From positions 3,100,001 through 3,164,000 of the forward strand of contig NZ_CP119391.1 of the NCBI RefSeq assembly GCF_031886125.1: a DNA stretch of 64,000 nucleotides, given 5' to 3'. The notes beneath the pieces are model-generated. The model searched no databases. It was not told where the DNA came from and saw only the letters and a list, made by a program, of their open reading frames with translations. A program made the position numbers and the translations under genes. Positions 53,691 to 61,335 of the stretch are shown one piece after another (the stretch's first letter is position 1; each line of letters starts with the position of its first letter). This DNA comes from Halomonas piscis. GTDB lineage: Bacteria; Pseudomonadota; Gammaproteobacteria; Pseudomonadales; Halomonadaceae.

Positions 53691-53700
53691 AGAGGCTGAC

Positions 53701-54780
53701 ATGACGGCTTTACAGTTACCTGATATCGCACCTTCCGGCCATATCGTCGTTGGGGTGGATACGCATAAGCATATCCATGTTGCTGCCGTTGTAGATACAA
53801 CCGCTGGCCTACGATCAACGCTTTCAGTTACGGCGGACCGTGACGGCTTTGAAAAGCTGCTGGCCTGGGCACGCTCTTTTGGTCGAATCCTGGCCTTTGG
53901 TGTGGAAGGCACCGGTTCCTACGGCGCCGCTCTGACTTCCTTCATTCGCCGGCATGACACGTTGGTCATCGAGGTGAGTCGCCCCAATCGCCGTCTCAGG
54001 CGGCTGAATGGAAAATCCGATACCCTAGACGCCGAGAATGCCGCCCGTGCTGTTCTGTCCAGAACGGCAACCGCTATACCCAAGGTGACCGATGGCACTG
54101 CTGAAATGGTTCGGCAGCTGAAGGTGGCTTATGATACGGCCGTCAAAGCCCGTACAGCGGCCATGGTGACCCTGAAGGCCATGCTGGTTCATGCACCAGA
54201 CGATGTCCGGGCTAGCGCTGAAGCGAAAACGCCATTGGCGCTTGCACACAAATTTTCCAGGCTACGTCCCAGCTTGTTGGAGAATACGACAGATAGCATT
54301 AAACATACGCTTCGTTCCCTGTCTCGGCGCTGGATTTCTCTGGATGAGGAAGCCGGTGCATTGAATAAAATGATCTATGACCTTGTCCAAGAAGCCGTAC
54401 CGCAGCTGGTCGAGTCGTATGGCATCAGCACTCACACGGCAGCAGAAATACTGATTGTTGTGGGAGATAATCCTGAAAGGATCAAATCCGAGGCGGCATT
54501 GGCAAAGCTGGCCGGCATTAGCCCTATTCCCGCCTCATCAGGCATGACATCAGGCCGATATAGAATCAACAGGGGTGGACACAGACAGCTCAATGCTGCC
54601 ATCTATCGCGCGGCGATTGTGCGAATGCGAGGCCACGAGCCAACTAAGGTGTACGTTGCGCGAAGGACCGCAGAAGGCAAGACGAAACGTGACATTGTCA
54701 GGTGCCTCAAGCGTTACATCATTCGTGAGGTTTATCGTCTCCTACGGTATGGCCCCAAAGTAGCTGAATACGCGACTTGA
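53701..54780 (+). CDS. IS110-family transposase (DEDD recombinase)
   Basis: 359 residues from the ATG at 53701. The N-terminal RuvC-like domain shows VGVDTHKHIHVAAV (D20), FGVEGTGSYG (E69) and GKSDTLDAENAAR (D107, D110), the DEDD set. The C-terminal Tnp20 domain has LAGISPIPASSGMTSGRYRINRGGHRQLN, with the conserved serine (about S279/S280) that acts as the nucleophile in IS110 recombinases. The frame is intact, so the element is probably active, guided by its bridge RNA. Confidence 0.93.
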   Translation: MTALQLPDIAPSGHIVVGVDTHKHIHVAAVVDTTAGLRSTLSVTADRDGFEKLLAWARSFGRILAFGVEGTGSYGAALTSFIRRHDTLVIEVSRPNRRLRRLNGKSDTLDAENAARAVLSRTATAIPKVTDGTAEMVRQLKVAYDTAVKARTAAMVTLKAMLVHAPDDVRASAEAKTPLALAHKFSRLRPSLLENTTDSIKHTLRSLSRRWISLDEEAGALNKMIYDLVQEAVPQLVESYGISTHTAAEILIVVGDNPERIKSEAALAKLAGISPIPASSGMTSGRYRINRGGHRQLNAAIYRAAIVRMRGHEPTKVYVARRTAEGKTKRDIVRCLKRYIIREVYRLLRYGPKVAEYAT

Positions 54781-55194
54781 CAGATATAGGAGCATCAACG
54801 CCTTCTCGGAGTCGCTGTTCAGGACCTGCAAGTACCGGCCCGACTACCCGATGGACGGCTACGAGAGCCTGTTAGCGGCGCAGCAGTGGGTGACGCGCTT
54901 CGTGCACTGGTACAACCACGAACACCGCCACAGCGCCATACGGTTCGTCACCCCGGGTGAGCGGCATGCCGGCCTGGATAACGAGGTGCTGGCAAGGCGA
55001 GGCGCCATCTATGCCGAGGCGAAACGGCAACATCCCGGGCGGTGGAGCAGTGCCACCCGCAACTGGACACCGCGCCGGACAGTCTGGCTGAACCCCGACC
55101 AGGAAGACCCGCTGGTTCAACAGGATCAGCGATTAGAAGCCGCCTGATTCCAGGGTCGAGTAGCCCGAGGGAACCGCCCCCTCAGGCTCTCACA

Positions 55195-55228
55195 GAACCG
55201 TACGTGAACCTCTCGATTCATACGGCTC
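55195..55228 (-). ncRNA. Group II intron domain V
   Basis: A 34-base hairpin on the minus strand: GAGCCGTATGA pairs with the distal GTACGGTTC across a GAGA-type loop. The length and the position just after the reverse transcriptase gene are exactly those of domain V, the catalytic core of the ribozyme. Confidence 0.8.
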
Positions 55229-55231
55229 CTC

Positions 55232-56497
55232 CTATCCAACCTTCTTCGAGTAGACGAACTCCCAGTGCGCAAAGAGAGTTGGCTGTGCTTCACGGACCTT
55301 CTTTACCCAAGCCCATGACCGGCGCTTGTGCCCTCTCAAACGCTTGTACTTGTTGCGTGCCCAACGGCCCAGACGGAGGTCGATCTTCACCAGCGCTCGT
55401 TCCAGAGGCTGCGGATAGAACTTTCCATAATATGTCACCCAACCTCGCACCATGGGGTTGAGCCAATCCGCCAGTTGACGAAGGTCTGCCCATGTCGCTC
55501 GATTGATATTCATACGTCGGAGCGTTTCATGTATCCGCTTAAGTGCCTTGCGGCTCACCCCGGGGTTGAACCCAGTAAATAGATTTCCCTGCTTGTCCTG
55601 CACGGTTCTAGCGTGGAAGCTGAACCCCAGAAAATCAAAGCGAGTATGCGGGTGACCACCCTTTCGGCGGCCGTCTTTGCAGTACACCACTTTAGTCTTC
55701 TCAGGATGCAATTCCAGGCGGCATTCGCTCATTCTGTAATGCAAGGCGGTCAGCAGCGCCTCTGCCTCCTCCTTTGTCCGACAGTGGCAGACCACATCAT
55801 CGGCGTACCTTTCAAAGGGAAGATGAGGAAACGTGCGTGCCATCCAGGCATCAAAGGCATAATGCAGGAAAAGGTTCGCCAATATTGGTGAAATGACACC
55901 GCCTTGCGGCGTGCCTCTATCCCTCTCTACTTTCGACCCATCTTCCTGCATCACTGGGGCTTTTAGCCATCTGCGAATATAAAGGCGAATCCAGGGCTCA
56001 GGCACATGCTTCTCCACCGCTTTCATCAGTAGATCATGGTCGATGGTATCGAAGAATGCCTTCATATCCAGATCTACCACCCAGTCATATCGCCAGCAGT
56101 TTCGACGTGCTTGCATCACCGCCTGGTGTGCACCACGCCCTGGGCGATAGCCGAATGACGACGTGTGGAAGAGTCTTTCGAGCCTGGGCTCCAGGATCAT
56201 CTTTACTGCCATCTGCGCAACCCTGTCGCCGACCGTAGGAATCCCCAGCGGCCTGAACTGCCCATCACCTTTCGGTATCAGAACTTGGCGAACAGGTGCA
56301 GGATGATAGCTGCCCGAACTCATGCGGTTCCACAACTTGTACAGATTGGGACCAAGCTTATCCTGAAAGGCTGGGATGCTCTCCTTGTCGACGCCCGGCG
56401 CACCTTTGTTGGCCGCCACGCGTTTCCAGGCCTCCCAGAGCGTCCGCTTGGGTATCTCGAAGGGTTTTGCCATCACACGAAGGTCATCCTGCCTCAT
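55232..56497 (-). CDS. ltrA: Group II intron reverse transcriptase/maturase
   Basis: 421 residues from the ATG at 56497, with GGAGG upstream. RT motifs: NKGAPGVD, RPLGIPTVGDRVAQ, FGYRPGRGAHQAV, VVDLDMKAFFDTIDHDLL, RGTPQGGVISPILANLFLHYAFD and FERYADDVVCHCR with the active-site YADD (231-234). FDFLGFSFHARTV and the C-terminal maturase (X) region (NPMVRGWVTYYGKF) follow. There is no HNH endonuclease domain; the protein is shorter than LtrA (599). It promotes intron splicing and insertion. The reading frame is intact. Confidence 0.95.
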   Translation of the reverse strand: MRQDDLRVMAKPFEIPKRTLWEAWKRVAANKGAPGVDKESIPAFQDKLGPNLYKLWNRMSSGSYHPAPVRQVLIPKGDGQFRPLGIPTVGDRVAQMAVKMILEPRLERLFHTSSFGYRPGRGAHQAVMQARRNCWRYDWVVDLDMKAFFDTIDHDLLMKAVEKHVPEPWIRLYIRRWLKAPVMQEDGSKVERDRGTPQGGVISPILANLFLHYAFDAWMARTFPHLPFERYADDVVCHCRTKEEAEALLTALHYRMSECRLELHPEKTKVVYCKDGRRKGGHPHTRFDFLGFSFHARTVQDKQGNLFTGFNPGVSRKALKRIHETLRRMNINRATWADLRQLADWLNPMVRGWVTYYGKFYPQPLERALVKIDLRLGRWARNKYKRLRGHKRRSWAWVKKVREAQPTLFAHWEFVYSKKVG

Positions 56498-57010
56498 GAC
56501 AGTTGCCTCCTTGCTCAGGCTGGATAGGGCCGTGCCTTCGCTCCAAGGCCATTACAGCCTTTTCATCGCTACTACGCACGACTCCGCCCCTGTACGTCGC
56601 ATTGGTACTCAGATTCTCTCAGGGTTTCTGATTGAATCGCTCCCTTGGCATCGACGTGACAGGTTCCCCTGTTCCGTATCTGCGCCTGAATAACGGTCAC
56701 GCCACCTCTATGCCGGATACCGCCAGGCCCACGTTCAGGTTGCCGCCTGACTTGTCCTGGGGCATTGGAAAGACCCCAGTTTTGATATCGGTTGCAATTA
56801 TCGACACTTCGTCGGTGGTTCACTTTCGTTCGTCTCCGCTATTCACACCTGACAAGGTCTCGCCTTGCCTTTTCCACTGACGCTCACCACCGACGCTCTT
56901 GACGCCAGCAGCTCAGGGTGGTTTGGACACACCGCCTGATCGGCGTATCCGAGGGGCCCGCCCTCATCACAGATACAGCATGACTGGCACGTTACTCATG
57001 CTCAGCCTTC

Positions 57011-58732
57011 AGCCCGGCTTATTCATGAGGCCGGCCTGAAAACGAAGATAGCGGATGGTATTCTCTTGAAAATTCAGTGTGTTCCGCCAAGAACCTGAAC
57101 CAAGAGAGCCATCCGCTATGGGTGAAAGCCTATCCACCTGGACGCCCTCATGCAACGGCGCTGTCCGTGTTGAGCTGAGCGGCCAGCGCACCACCAGCGA
57201 CAGCGGCGCTCTGCTGTTGCGTGAGGCCCTCGACAACAGCGGCGTGATCGAGGCGCTGGAAGACAATCTGGTCGATCGACGCCACCCGCTGCGCATCCGT
57301 CATTCGCTGGCCAGCCAGTTGCGTACCCTGGTGCTGCAGCGTGCGATGGGCTGGATCGATCTCAGCGATACCGACACGCTGCGCCGTGACCCGCTTTGGC
57401 AGTTGGCCTGCAGCGATGCGCGCGGCATGACGCCCTTGGTCCAGGACCGGCCGTCTCAAGCCACGCTGTCGCGGCTGCTGAGCTGCCTCGGTCGTAACGA
57501 CAATATCGATGCCGTGCACGAAGGCCTGTTGCGGCTGGTGGTCTGGCGCCTGACCTCGCTGCAGAACGGTGAACGTCCCAAACAGCTGACGCTGGACATC
57601 GACGGCCTGCCGATCGAGGTGCATGGCCACCAGGGCGGGTCGGCCTATCATGGCCTTTACGGGGCCCGCATCTACTCGCCGCTGGTCGCCTCGCTGGCCG
57701 AGACCGGTGACATGGTGGGCGGCCTGCTGCGCGAGGGCAACGCCGGCCCGGCCGAGAACGCCGACACCTGGATCCCGCATCTGGTGCGGCGACTCAACGA
57801 GAGCACCGGGGCTCAGGTTCGCGTGCGCATCGACGCCGGTTTCACCGACAACGCGACGCTGGCGGCCCTGGAAGAGCGTGACATCGAGTACCTGGGCCGG
57901 CTGCGCAGTCACACCGGTCTGCAGAAGCTGGCGGCACCGCACCTGAAGCGGCCACCCGGCCGGCCACCCGAGCAGCCTCGCGAGTGGTGCCATGACCTGG
58001 AGTATCAAGCGGGCTCTTGGTCGGCACCGCGTCGCGTGGTGCTGGTGGTGCAGGAACGCCCCGATGACCTGCTGCTGCATGCCTTCTTCCTAGTCACCAA
58101 CCTCGGCAAGTTCGACTGGCCGCCGGAGAAGGTCCTGGCGCTCTACCGCAAGCGCGGCAGCGCCGAGGCGCACATGGGCGAGGTGAAGTCGGCGCTCGAC
58201 GTGCACCTCTCGTCGACCGATCGCGGCGCCTCCACCGTTCAGGACGTGATGGCACGCAACGAGGTGAGCCTGCTGCTCAGCCTCTACGCCTACCAGGTCC
58301 TGCATGGCCTGCGCTGCCTGCTGGAGCGGCAGACCCGGCAAGGCTGGAGCCTCAGCCGGATGCGCGAGCAGGTGCTGAAGGTCGCCGCCACGCTGAGGCT
58401 GCACGCTCGGCGAATCACCGTTCATCTGGGTGCCGCCGCCGACAAGTGGTGGCCGACGCTGCTGAAGGGGCTGCCGAAGCTGACCGCACTGAGCTGACGC
58501 TCCTGCGAGACCACCACAGCATCAGAAAGCGAGCGACCGGAGCGGCGGGCGGCGATCACGGCTGCTTGGACGGTCGCAATTGATTCCAAAGAGCTATAAG
58601 AAAGCGGGAAAATTTCAGCGTTTTGGCATTACTCAACGGCCATTCGCACTGAAGAAGCCGATCCTGATAAGCGATGCCACCAGTCAGTACCTTCAGACCG
58701 CTCAATCAGCACCCTCGTGAATGAGGCGGGTT
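57011..58732 (+). mobile_element. IS1380-family element
   Basis: The ends are imperfect inverted repeats, 16 of 20 bases matching: AGCCCGGCTTATTCATGAGG (57011-57030) and the reverse of CCTCGTGAATGAGGCGGGTT (58713-58732). The 1.7 kb length is normal. One transposase gene fills most of it. The 215 bases after the gene (58498-58712) have no other ORF. The left end lies about 30 bases from the putative IS3 right end; the right end abuts an IS30 remnant. Confidence 0.75.
57118..58497 (+). CDS. IS1380-family transposase
   Basis: 459 residues from the ATG at 57118, a DDE transposase of the DUF4277/Tnp_DDE group. Acidic residues lie in LTLDIDGLPIEVHGHQGG, RIDAGFTDNATL and YRKRGSAEAHMGEVKSALDVHL, consistent with the catalytic set. 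ALLLREALDNSGVIEALED near the N-terminus is typical of the family. The frame is intact and GC-rich, in contrast to the AT-rich DNA beyond 59165. An upstream in-frame start at 57079 has no ribosome-binding site. Confidence 0.92.
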   Translation: MGESLSTWTPSCNGAVRVELSGQRTTSDSGALLLREALDNSGVIEALEDNLVDRRHPLRIRHSLASQLRTLVLQRAMGWIDLSDTDTLRRDPLWQLACSDARGMTPLVQDRPSQATLSRLLSCLGRNDNIDAVHEGLLRLVVWRLTSLQNGERPKQLTLDIDGLPIEVHGHQGGSAYHGLYGARIYSPLVASLAETGDMVGGLLREGNAGPAENADTWIPHLVRRLNESTGAQVRVRIDAGFTDNATLAALEERDIEYLGRLRSHTGLQKLAAPHLKRPPGRPPEQPREWCHDLEYQAGSWSAPRRVVLVVQERPDDLLLHAFFLVTNLGKFDWPPEKVLALYRKRGSAEAHMGEVKSALDVHLSSTDRGASTVQDVMARNEVSLLLSLYAYQVLHGLRCLLERQTRQGWSLSRMREQVLKVAATLRLHARRITVHLGAAADKWWPTLLKGLPKLTALS

Positions 58733-58744
58733 CAGGGCACACTT

Positions 58745-59165
58745 CCAACAAGCTTGACAGTCATCGCCCCCAAGCAGCTCCAAGCAGTAAGCATTCCAGA
58801 AGTACATCGCTGCGGTCACTGCCTTGGCTACGGCCTGGTGTTCATAAAATGCCGAGCCATTGTCCAGCCTTATGGTTTTTAATGCCCCTCGACGAGGCTT
58901 CAGCAGAGCGGATCGTAGCTGCTTTCGTCAGCTCCGCCGAGAACTCTATGCAGCTGTGCTGCCAGTAGCTAACCGCGACGCCGCTCTACCAGCGTAGCCA
59001 GACCCGATTGTGTTTGGCCCTGAACACGGTCCCCCCTTCCCAATGGCCGATGTAGTGTCGACCTTCAACCGTTGTATCCGGGTCAGCTTCCGGTATCTCA
59101 TGCTCTGCTTAACTTTGGTAGGTAAAGCAGGACAGGTACCGGTGCTGACCTTCCTGCCTCTACCT
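58745..59165 (-). pseudogene. IS30-family transposase, central remnant
   Basis: On the minus strand, fragments of an IS30 transposase in several frames: VEGRHYIGHWEGGTVFRAKHNRVWLR (catalytic region with D to E context), LATLVERR, and TIRLDNGSAFYEHQAVAKA with the DNG motif of the second Asp. Frame changes and stops show it is inactive. It runs into the IS1380 end near 58733. The C-terminal part of an IS30 gene in the same orientation is at 51144-51365, across the mobile-element pile. Confidence 0.7.
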
Positions 59166-59503
59166 CGTGGTCCAAAATGATACAGTTATTCTATAAGCCC
59201 AGGTCCAAAGTGTTGCCATTTCTCTATGGATTTTGGAAATTATAGCATCCATATGACATAATTCTTTTTTAACATTGCCAAATTATTTTGCATGCATGCC
59301 AACCTTTTTTTCCATCTTGACAGCCACCAGCACCATCTTACATCCTATCTAGCATAAGCAGTTTTATATAGGCATTGAAACACCTCTTTTCCAAAAATAG
59401 AAAAACCAATTAGATATATTTAGCTTCAAAGTTATCCATAAAACTTTATTCATACACAACTAATATAGAAAAATACAAAACCCTCACCCAGCAGAGACGC
59501 TTT
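59166..59503 (+). other. AT-rich intergenic region before the FAD oxidase
   Basis: Base composition shifts sharply to AT-rich here, unlike everything upstream. No gene or RNA is seen. The promoter of the oxidase at 59504 must lie here; candidate -10 sites such as TAATAT near 59462 are too many in such DNA to choose one. The ribosome-binding site before 59504 is weak (GCAGAGACG). Confidence 0.5.
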
Positions 59504-60802
59504 ATGTATAACGTTGAAAACGAAACTTATTATACTGCTACGAAAAAATATGATATTAACTTCCCTTCTCTGGAGGAAGACATTGAGGCAGATGTAGTTG
59601 TCATTGGAGGTGGTTTTTCCGGCATTAACACAGCACTGGAGCTTGCAGAACAAGGTATTACTAACATAGCAGTACTGGAAGGACGTTATCTTGGTTTTGG
59701 CGGTACCGGTCGTAATGGTGGTCAAATCATGGCTGGTATTGGTCATGATCTCGACGCGATCCAGAAGGATGTCGGCGATGCTGGTATGAAAACTATCTTT
59801 GAGCTCTCCGATGCTGGTGCCAATATTATAAAGTCACGCATCGAAAAATATGGTATCGATGCCGACTTTGAATATGGCTATGGCTATATGGGTTTCAACC
59901 ACCGTCAGGAAAAAACGCTGCGCGGATGGGAGAAAGCTTTTAAGGAAGTTGCCCCAGATGAACATATCGAGCTGTTCACCGGCTCAGACGTAAAGAAAAT
60001 TGTTGGCTCGGATGCCTATTCCTGCGGCCTGCTGCACATGGGCGCCGGTCACGTGCATTCGCTCAACCTACTGCTGGGAGAAGCCAAAGCACTCCAAGAC
60101 CATGGCGCTCGCATCTACGAATATAGCCCAGCCTTGGAAGTCGAATATGGTGACCGAATCAAAGTTCGCACTGCCAAAGGATCTGTAACGGCCAGCAAGA
60201 TGCTCTGGGCCTGCAATGCTTTTCTCAACGGCATGGAGCATAACCTGCATCAAACCACCATTAATACTCATGCCTTCCAAATAGTAACAGAGCCCTTATC
60301 AGACGAGCTTATCGAGCGCATAAGTCCGATCCGGGGCGCCTATAGTGATATTCGCCCCGTCATCGATTACTACCGTGTAACCAATGAAAATCGTCTACTT
60401 TTTGGCTCTGCTACCAGCCTTGTAGAACATATCCCACGCAACCTGAAAGAGTGGAACCGCAACCTAATGCTCAAGATTTTCCCATACCTGAAGGATGTGA
60501 AAATCGATCTGGCCTGGGGTGGCCCCATGGCCTGCGGGGCCAACCTGTTTCCACAAATCGGTTCGCTGGAACAACACCCTAATGTTTATTTCGTTCAAGG
60601 ATACGCCGGGTTTGGCGTTACGCCCAGTCACATCATCTGCAAGGTGCTGGCCGAAGGCATGAATAAAGGATCGGAACGTTACGACTTAATCAGCTCGATC
60701 AGACGGACAAAGATTCCAGCCAAGGACTCAATGAGCAACGCCATTCTGACAGCCGCTAAATTTTGGCATCAAACCTCAGGCTACTGGACAGGCCGGCGCT
60801 GA
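59504..60802 (+). CDS. FAD-dependent amine/amino-acid oxidase (PuuB/DadA-like)
   Basis: 432 residues. The FAD-binding motif VVVIGGGFSGINTALELAEQG (about residues 30-50) follows an N-terminal segment MYNVENETYYTATKKYD like that of gamma-glutamylputrescine oxidases. VLEGRYLGFGGTGRNGGQIM and the C-terminal QGYAGFGVTPSHIICKVLAEGM are typical of the DAO superfamily (PuuB, OrdL). It would oxidise a C-N bond of an amine or amino acid, giving hydrogen peroxide or reducing a carrier. Codon use is AT-rich, suggesting acquisition. A cupin gene follows and a TRAP transporter converges on it, pointing to catabolism of an imported N-containing acid. Confidence 0.88.
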   Translation: MYNVENETYYTATKKYDINFPSLEEDIEADVVVIGGGFSGINTALELAEQGITNIAVLEGRYLGFGGTGRNGGQIMAGIGHDLDAIQKDVGDAGMKTIFELSDAGANIIKSRIEKYGIDADFEYGYGYMGFNHRQEKTLRGWEKAFKEVAPDEHIELFTGSDVKKIVGSDAYSCGLLHMGAGHVHSLNLLLGEAKALQDHGARIYEYSPALEVEYGDRIKVRTAKGSVTASKMLWACNAFLNGMEHNLHQTTINTHAFQIVTEPLSDELIERISPIRGAYSDIRPVIDYYRVTNENRLLFGSATSLVEHIPRNLKEWNRNLMLKIFPYLKDVKIDLAWGGPMACGANLFPQIGSLEQHPNVYFVQGYAGFGVTPSHIICKVLAEGMNKGSERYDLISSIRRTKIPAKDSMSNAILTAAKFWHQTSGYWTGRR

Positions 60803-60876
60803 CTTTTCTTTCGCCGGTAAGATATAAGCCAATTAGTTCCGGAAATCATCAACATCCAAAGAGCAGGAGTGTAAAA

Positions 60877-61233
60877 ATGACCCCAATCGAGCCAAGAAAA
60901 CTGACTGACTTGGATCACATTGGTACTGTAGAACTGCTAGGCGCAACTATCGTTGCTGGCAAAGCCAATGCCTATCTGCAACCCACTATTGGTTCACCTG
61001 AAGAAGGCAACCATGCCGCCTATTTCGGAGTAGATCAATCGACTTTTCGCATGCACTACCCATTCACAGAACATGCATGTGTCGTTGCCGGTGAGGTCAT
61101 CCTAACGGATGAAAACACCGGCCAGAAAAGACATTACAAGCCTGGCGATAGCTGGCTAATTAAAAAAGGCACTCCCGTACTATGGGAAGTTCAGACGGAA
61201 GAATTCGTCAAGCATTACTTAGCTCAAGTCTAG
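60877..61233 (+). CDS. Cupin domain protein
   Basis: 118 residues from the ATG at 60877 with GCAGGAG upstream. A small single-domain cupin: FRMHYPFTEHACVVAGEVILTDENTGQKRHYKPGDSWLIKKGTPVLWEV contains the two cupin motifs. It is related to the cupin_3 (DUF861/EutQ-like) group. The metal-binding His/Glu set is reduced (H in EHACVV only clearly). It lies 74 bases after the oxidase and may act on the oxidation product or be a stabilising partner; both are inferences. Confidence 0.83.
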   Translation: MTPIEPRKLTDLDHIGTVELLGATIVAGKANAYLQPTIGSPEEGNHAAYFGVDQSTFRMHYPFTEHACVVAGEVILTDENTGQKRHYKPGDSWLIKKGTPVLWEVQTEEFVKHYLAQV

Positions 61234-61250
61234 CTATTTAAAGACCCCCA

Positions 61251-61282
61251 AAAAAAGCCCGGGAACATCATAATCCCGGGCT
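61251..61282 (-). terminator. Bidirectional terminator between cupin and TRAP genes
   Basis: AGCCCGGGA (61256-61264) and TCCCGGGCT (61274-61282) form a perfect 9-bp stem. On the minus strand a run of six T follows, ending the TRAP operon; on the plus strand CTTCTATATT follows and can serve the cupin gene. Confidence 0.85.
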
Positions 61283-61335
61283 CTTCTATATTATCTAGAC
61301 TATTTGTCACAACACGCTTGCTGACCCAAAGATCT

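Larger units (their letters stand above)
53463..54796 (+). mobile_element. IS110-family element inserted in IS3 OrfB
   Basis: About 1,334 bases. The boundaries follow from the reconstructed host frame (AATGAC before, AACGCC after); no target duplication is seen, as expected for IS110. One transposase gene (53701-54780) is preceded by 238 non-coding bases and followed by only 16. That layout is the IS110 group, whose bridge RNA comes from the left end, rather than the IS1111 group. Confidence 0.85.
52749..55147 (+). pseudogene. IS3-family transposase OrfB, split by an IS110 insertion
   Basis: The first part (52749-53462) has HTH and rve-type sequence: SWDVTYLPTQ with the first catalytic Asp and LHADNGSAMK with the second. 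It reaches SRPRVSND and is then interrupted. The second part resumes at 54797 in the same frame, with NAFSESLFRTCKYRPDYPMDG containing the catalytic Glu, and ends at 55147 after NWTPRRTVWLNP. Joining 53462 to 54797 restores one frame of about 354 codons. With the insertion the DD and E halves are separate, so it is inactive. Confidence 0.85.
55155..56932 (-). mobile_element. Group II intron with reverse transcriptase
   Basis: About 1.78 kb on the minus strand. The 5' end is probably GTGTG at 56932 (GUGYG consensus). Domain V is the 34-base hairpin at 55195-55228, GAGCCGTATGA to CGTACGGTTC, right after the RT stop, and domain VI (around 55155-55190) ends near CTACTCGAC. Domains I-III would occupy 56498-56932. 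The 3' flank is the end of the IS3 orfB gene. Boundaries are estimates from consensus ends. Confidence 0.75.
52235..56980 (+). mobile_element. IS3-family element, interrupted by IS110 and apparently by a group II intron
   Basis: The coding part runs from 52261 to 55147, split at 53463 by the IS110 element. A candidate terminal inverted repeat is the GTGATGAGG at about 52248-52256, matched in reverse as CCTCATCAC near 56972-56981. If real, the group II intron (about 55155-56932) is also inside this element, between the orfB stop and its right end. Boundaries are approximate. Without the insertions the element would be about 1.6 kb. Confidence 0.6.

Noticed and set aside
51144..59165. Defence island or integron within the mobile-element pile
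   Set aside because: No cargo genes, attC sites or integrase were found; all frames belong to transposases or the intron RT.
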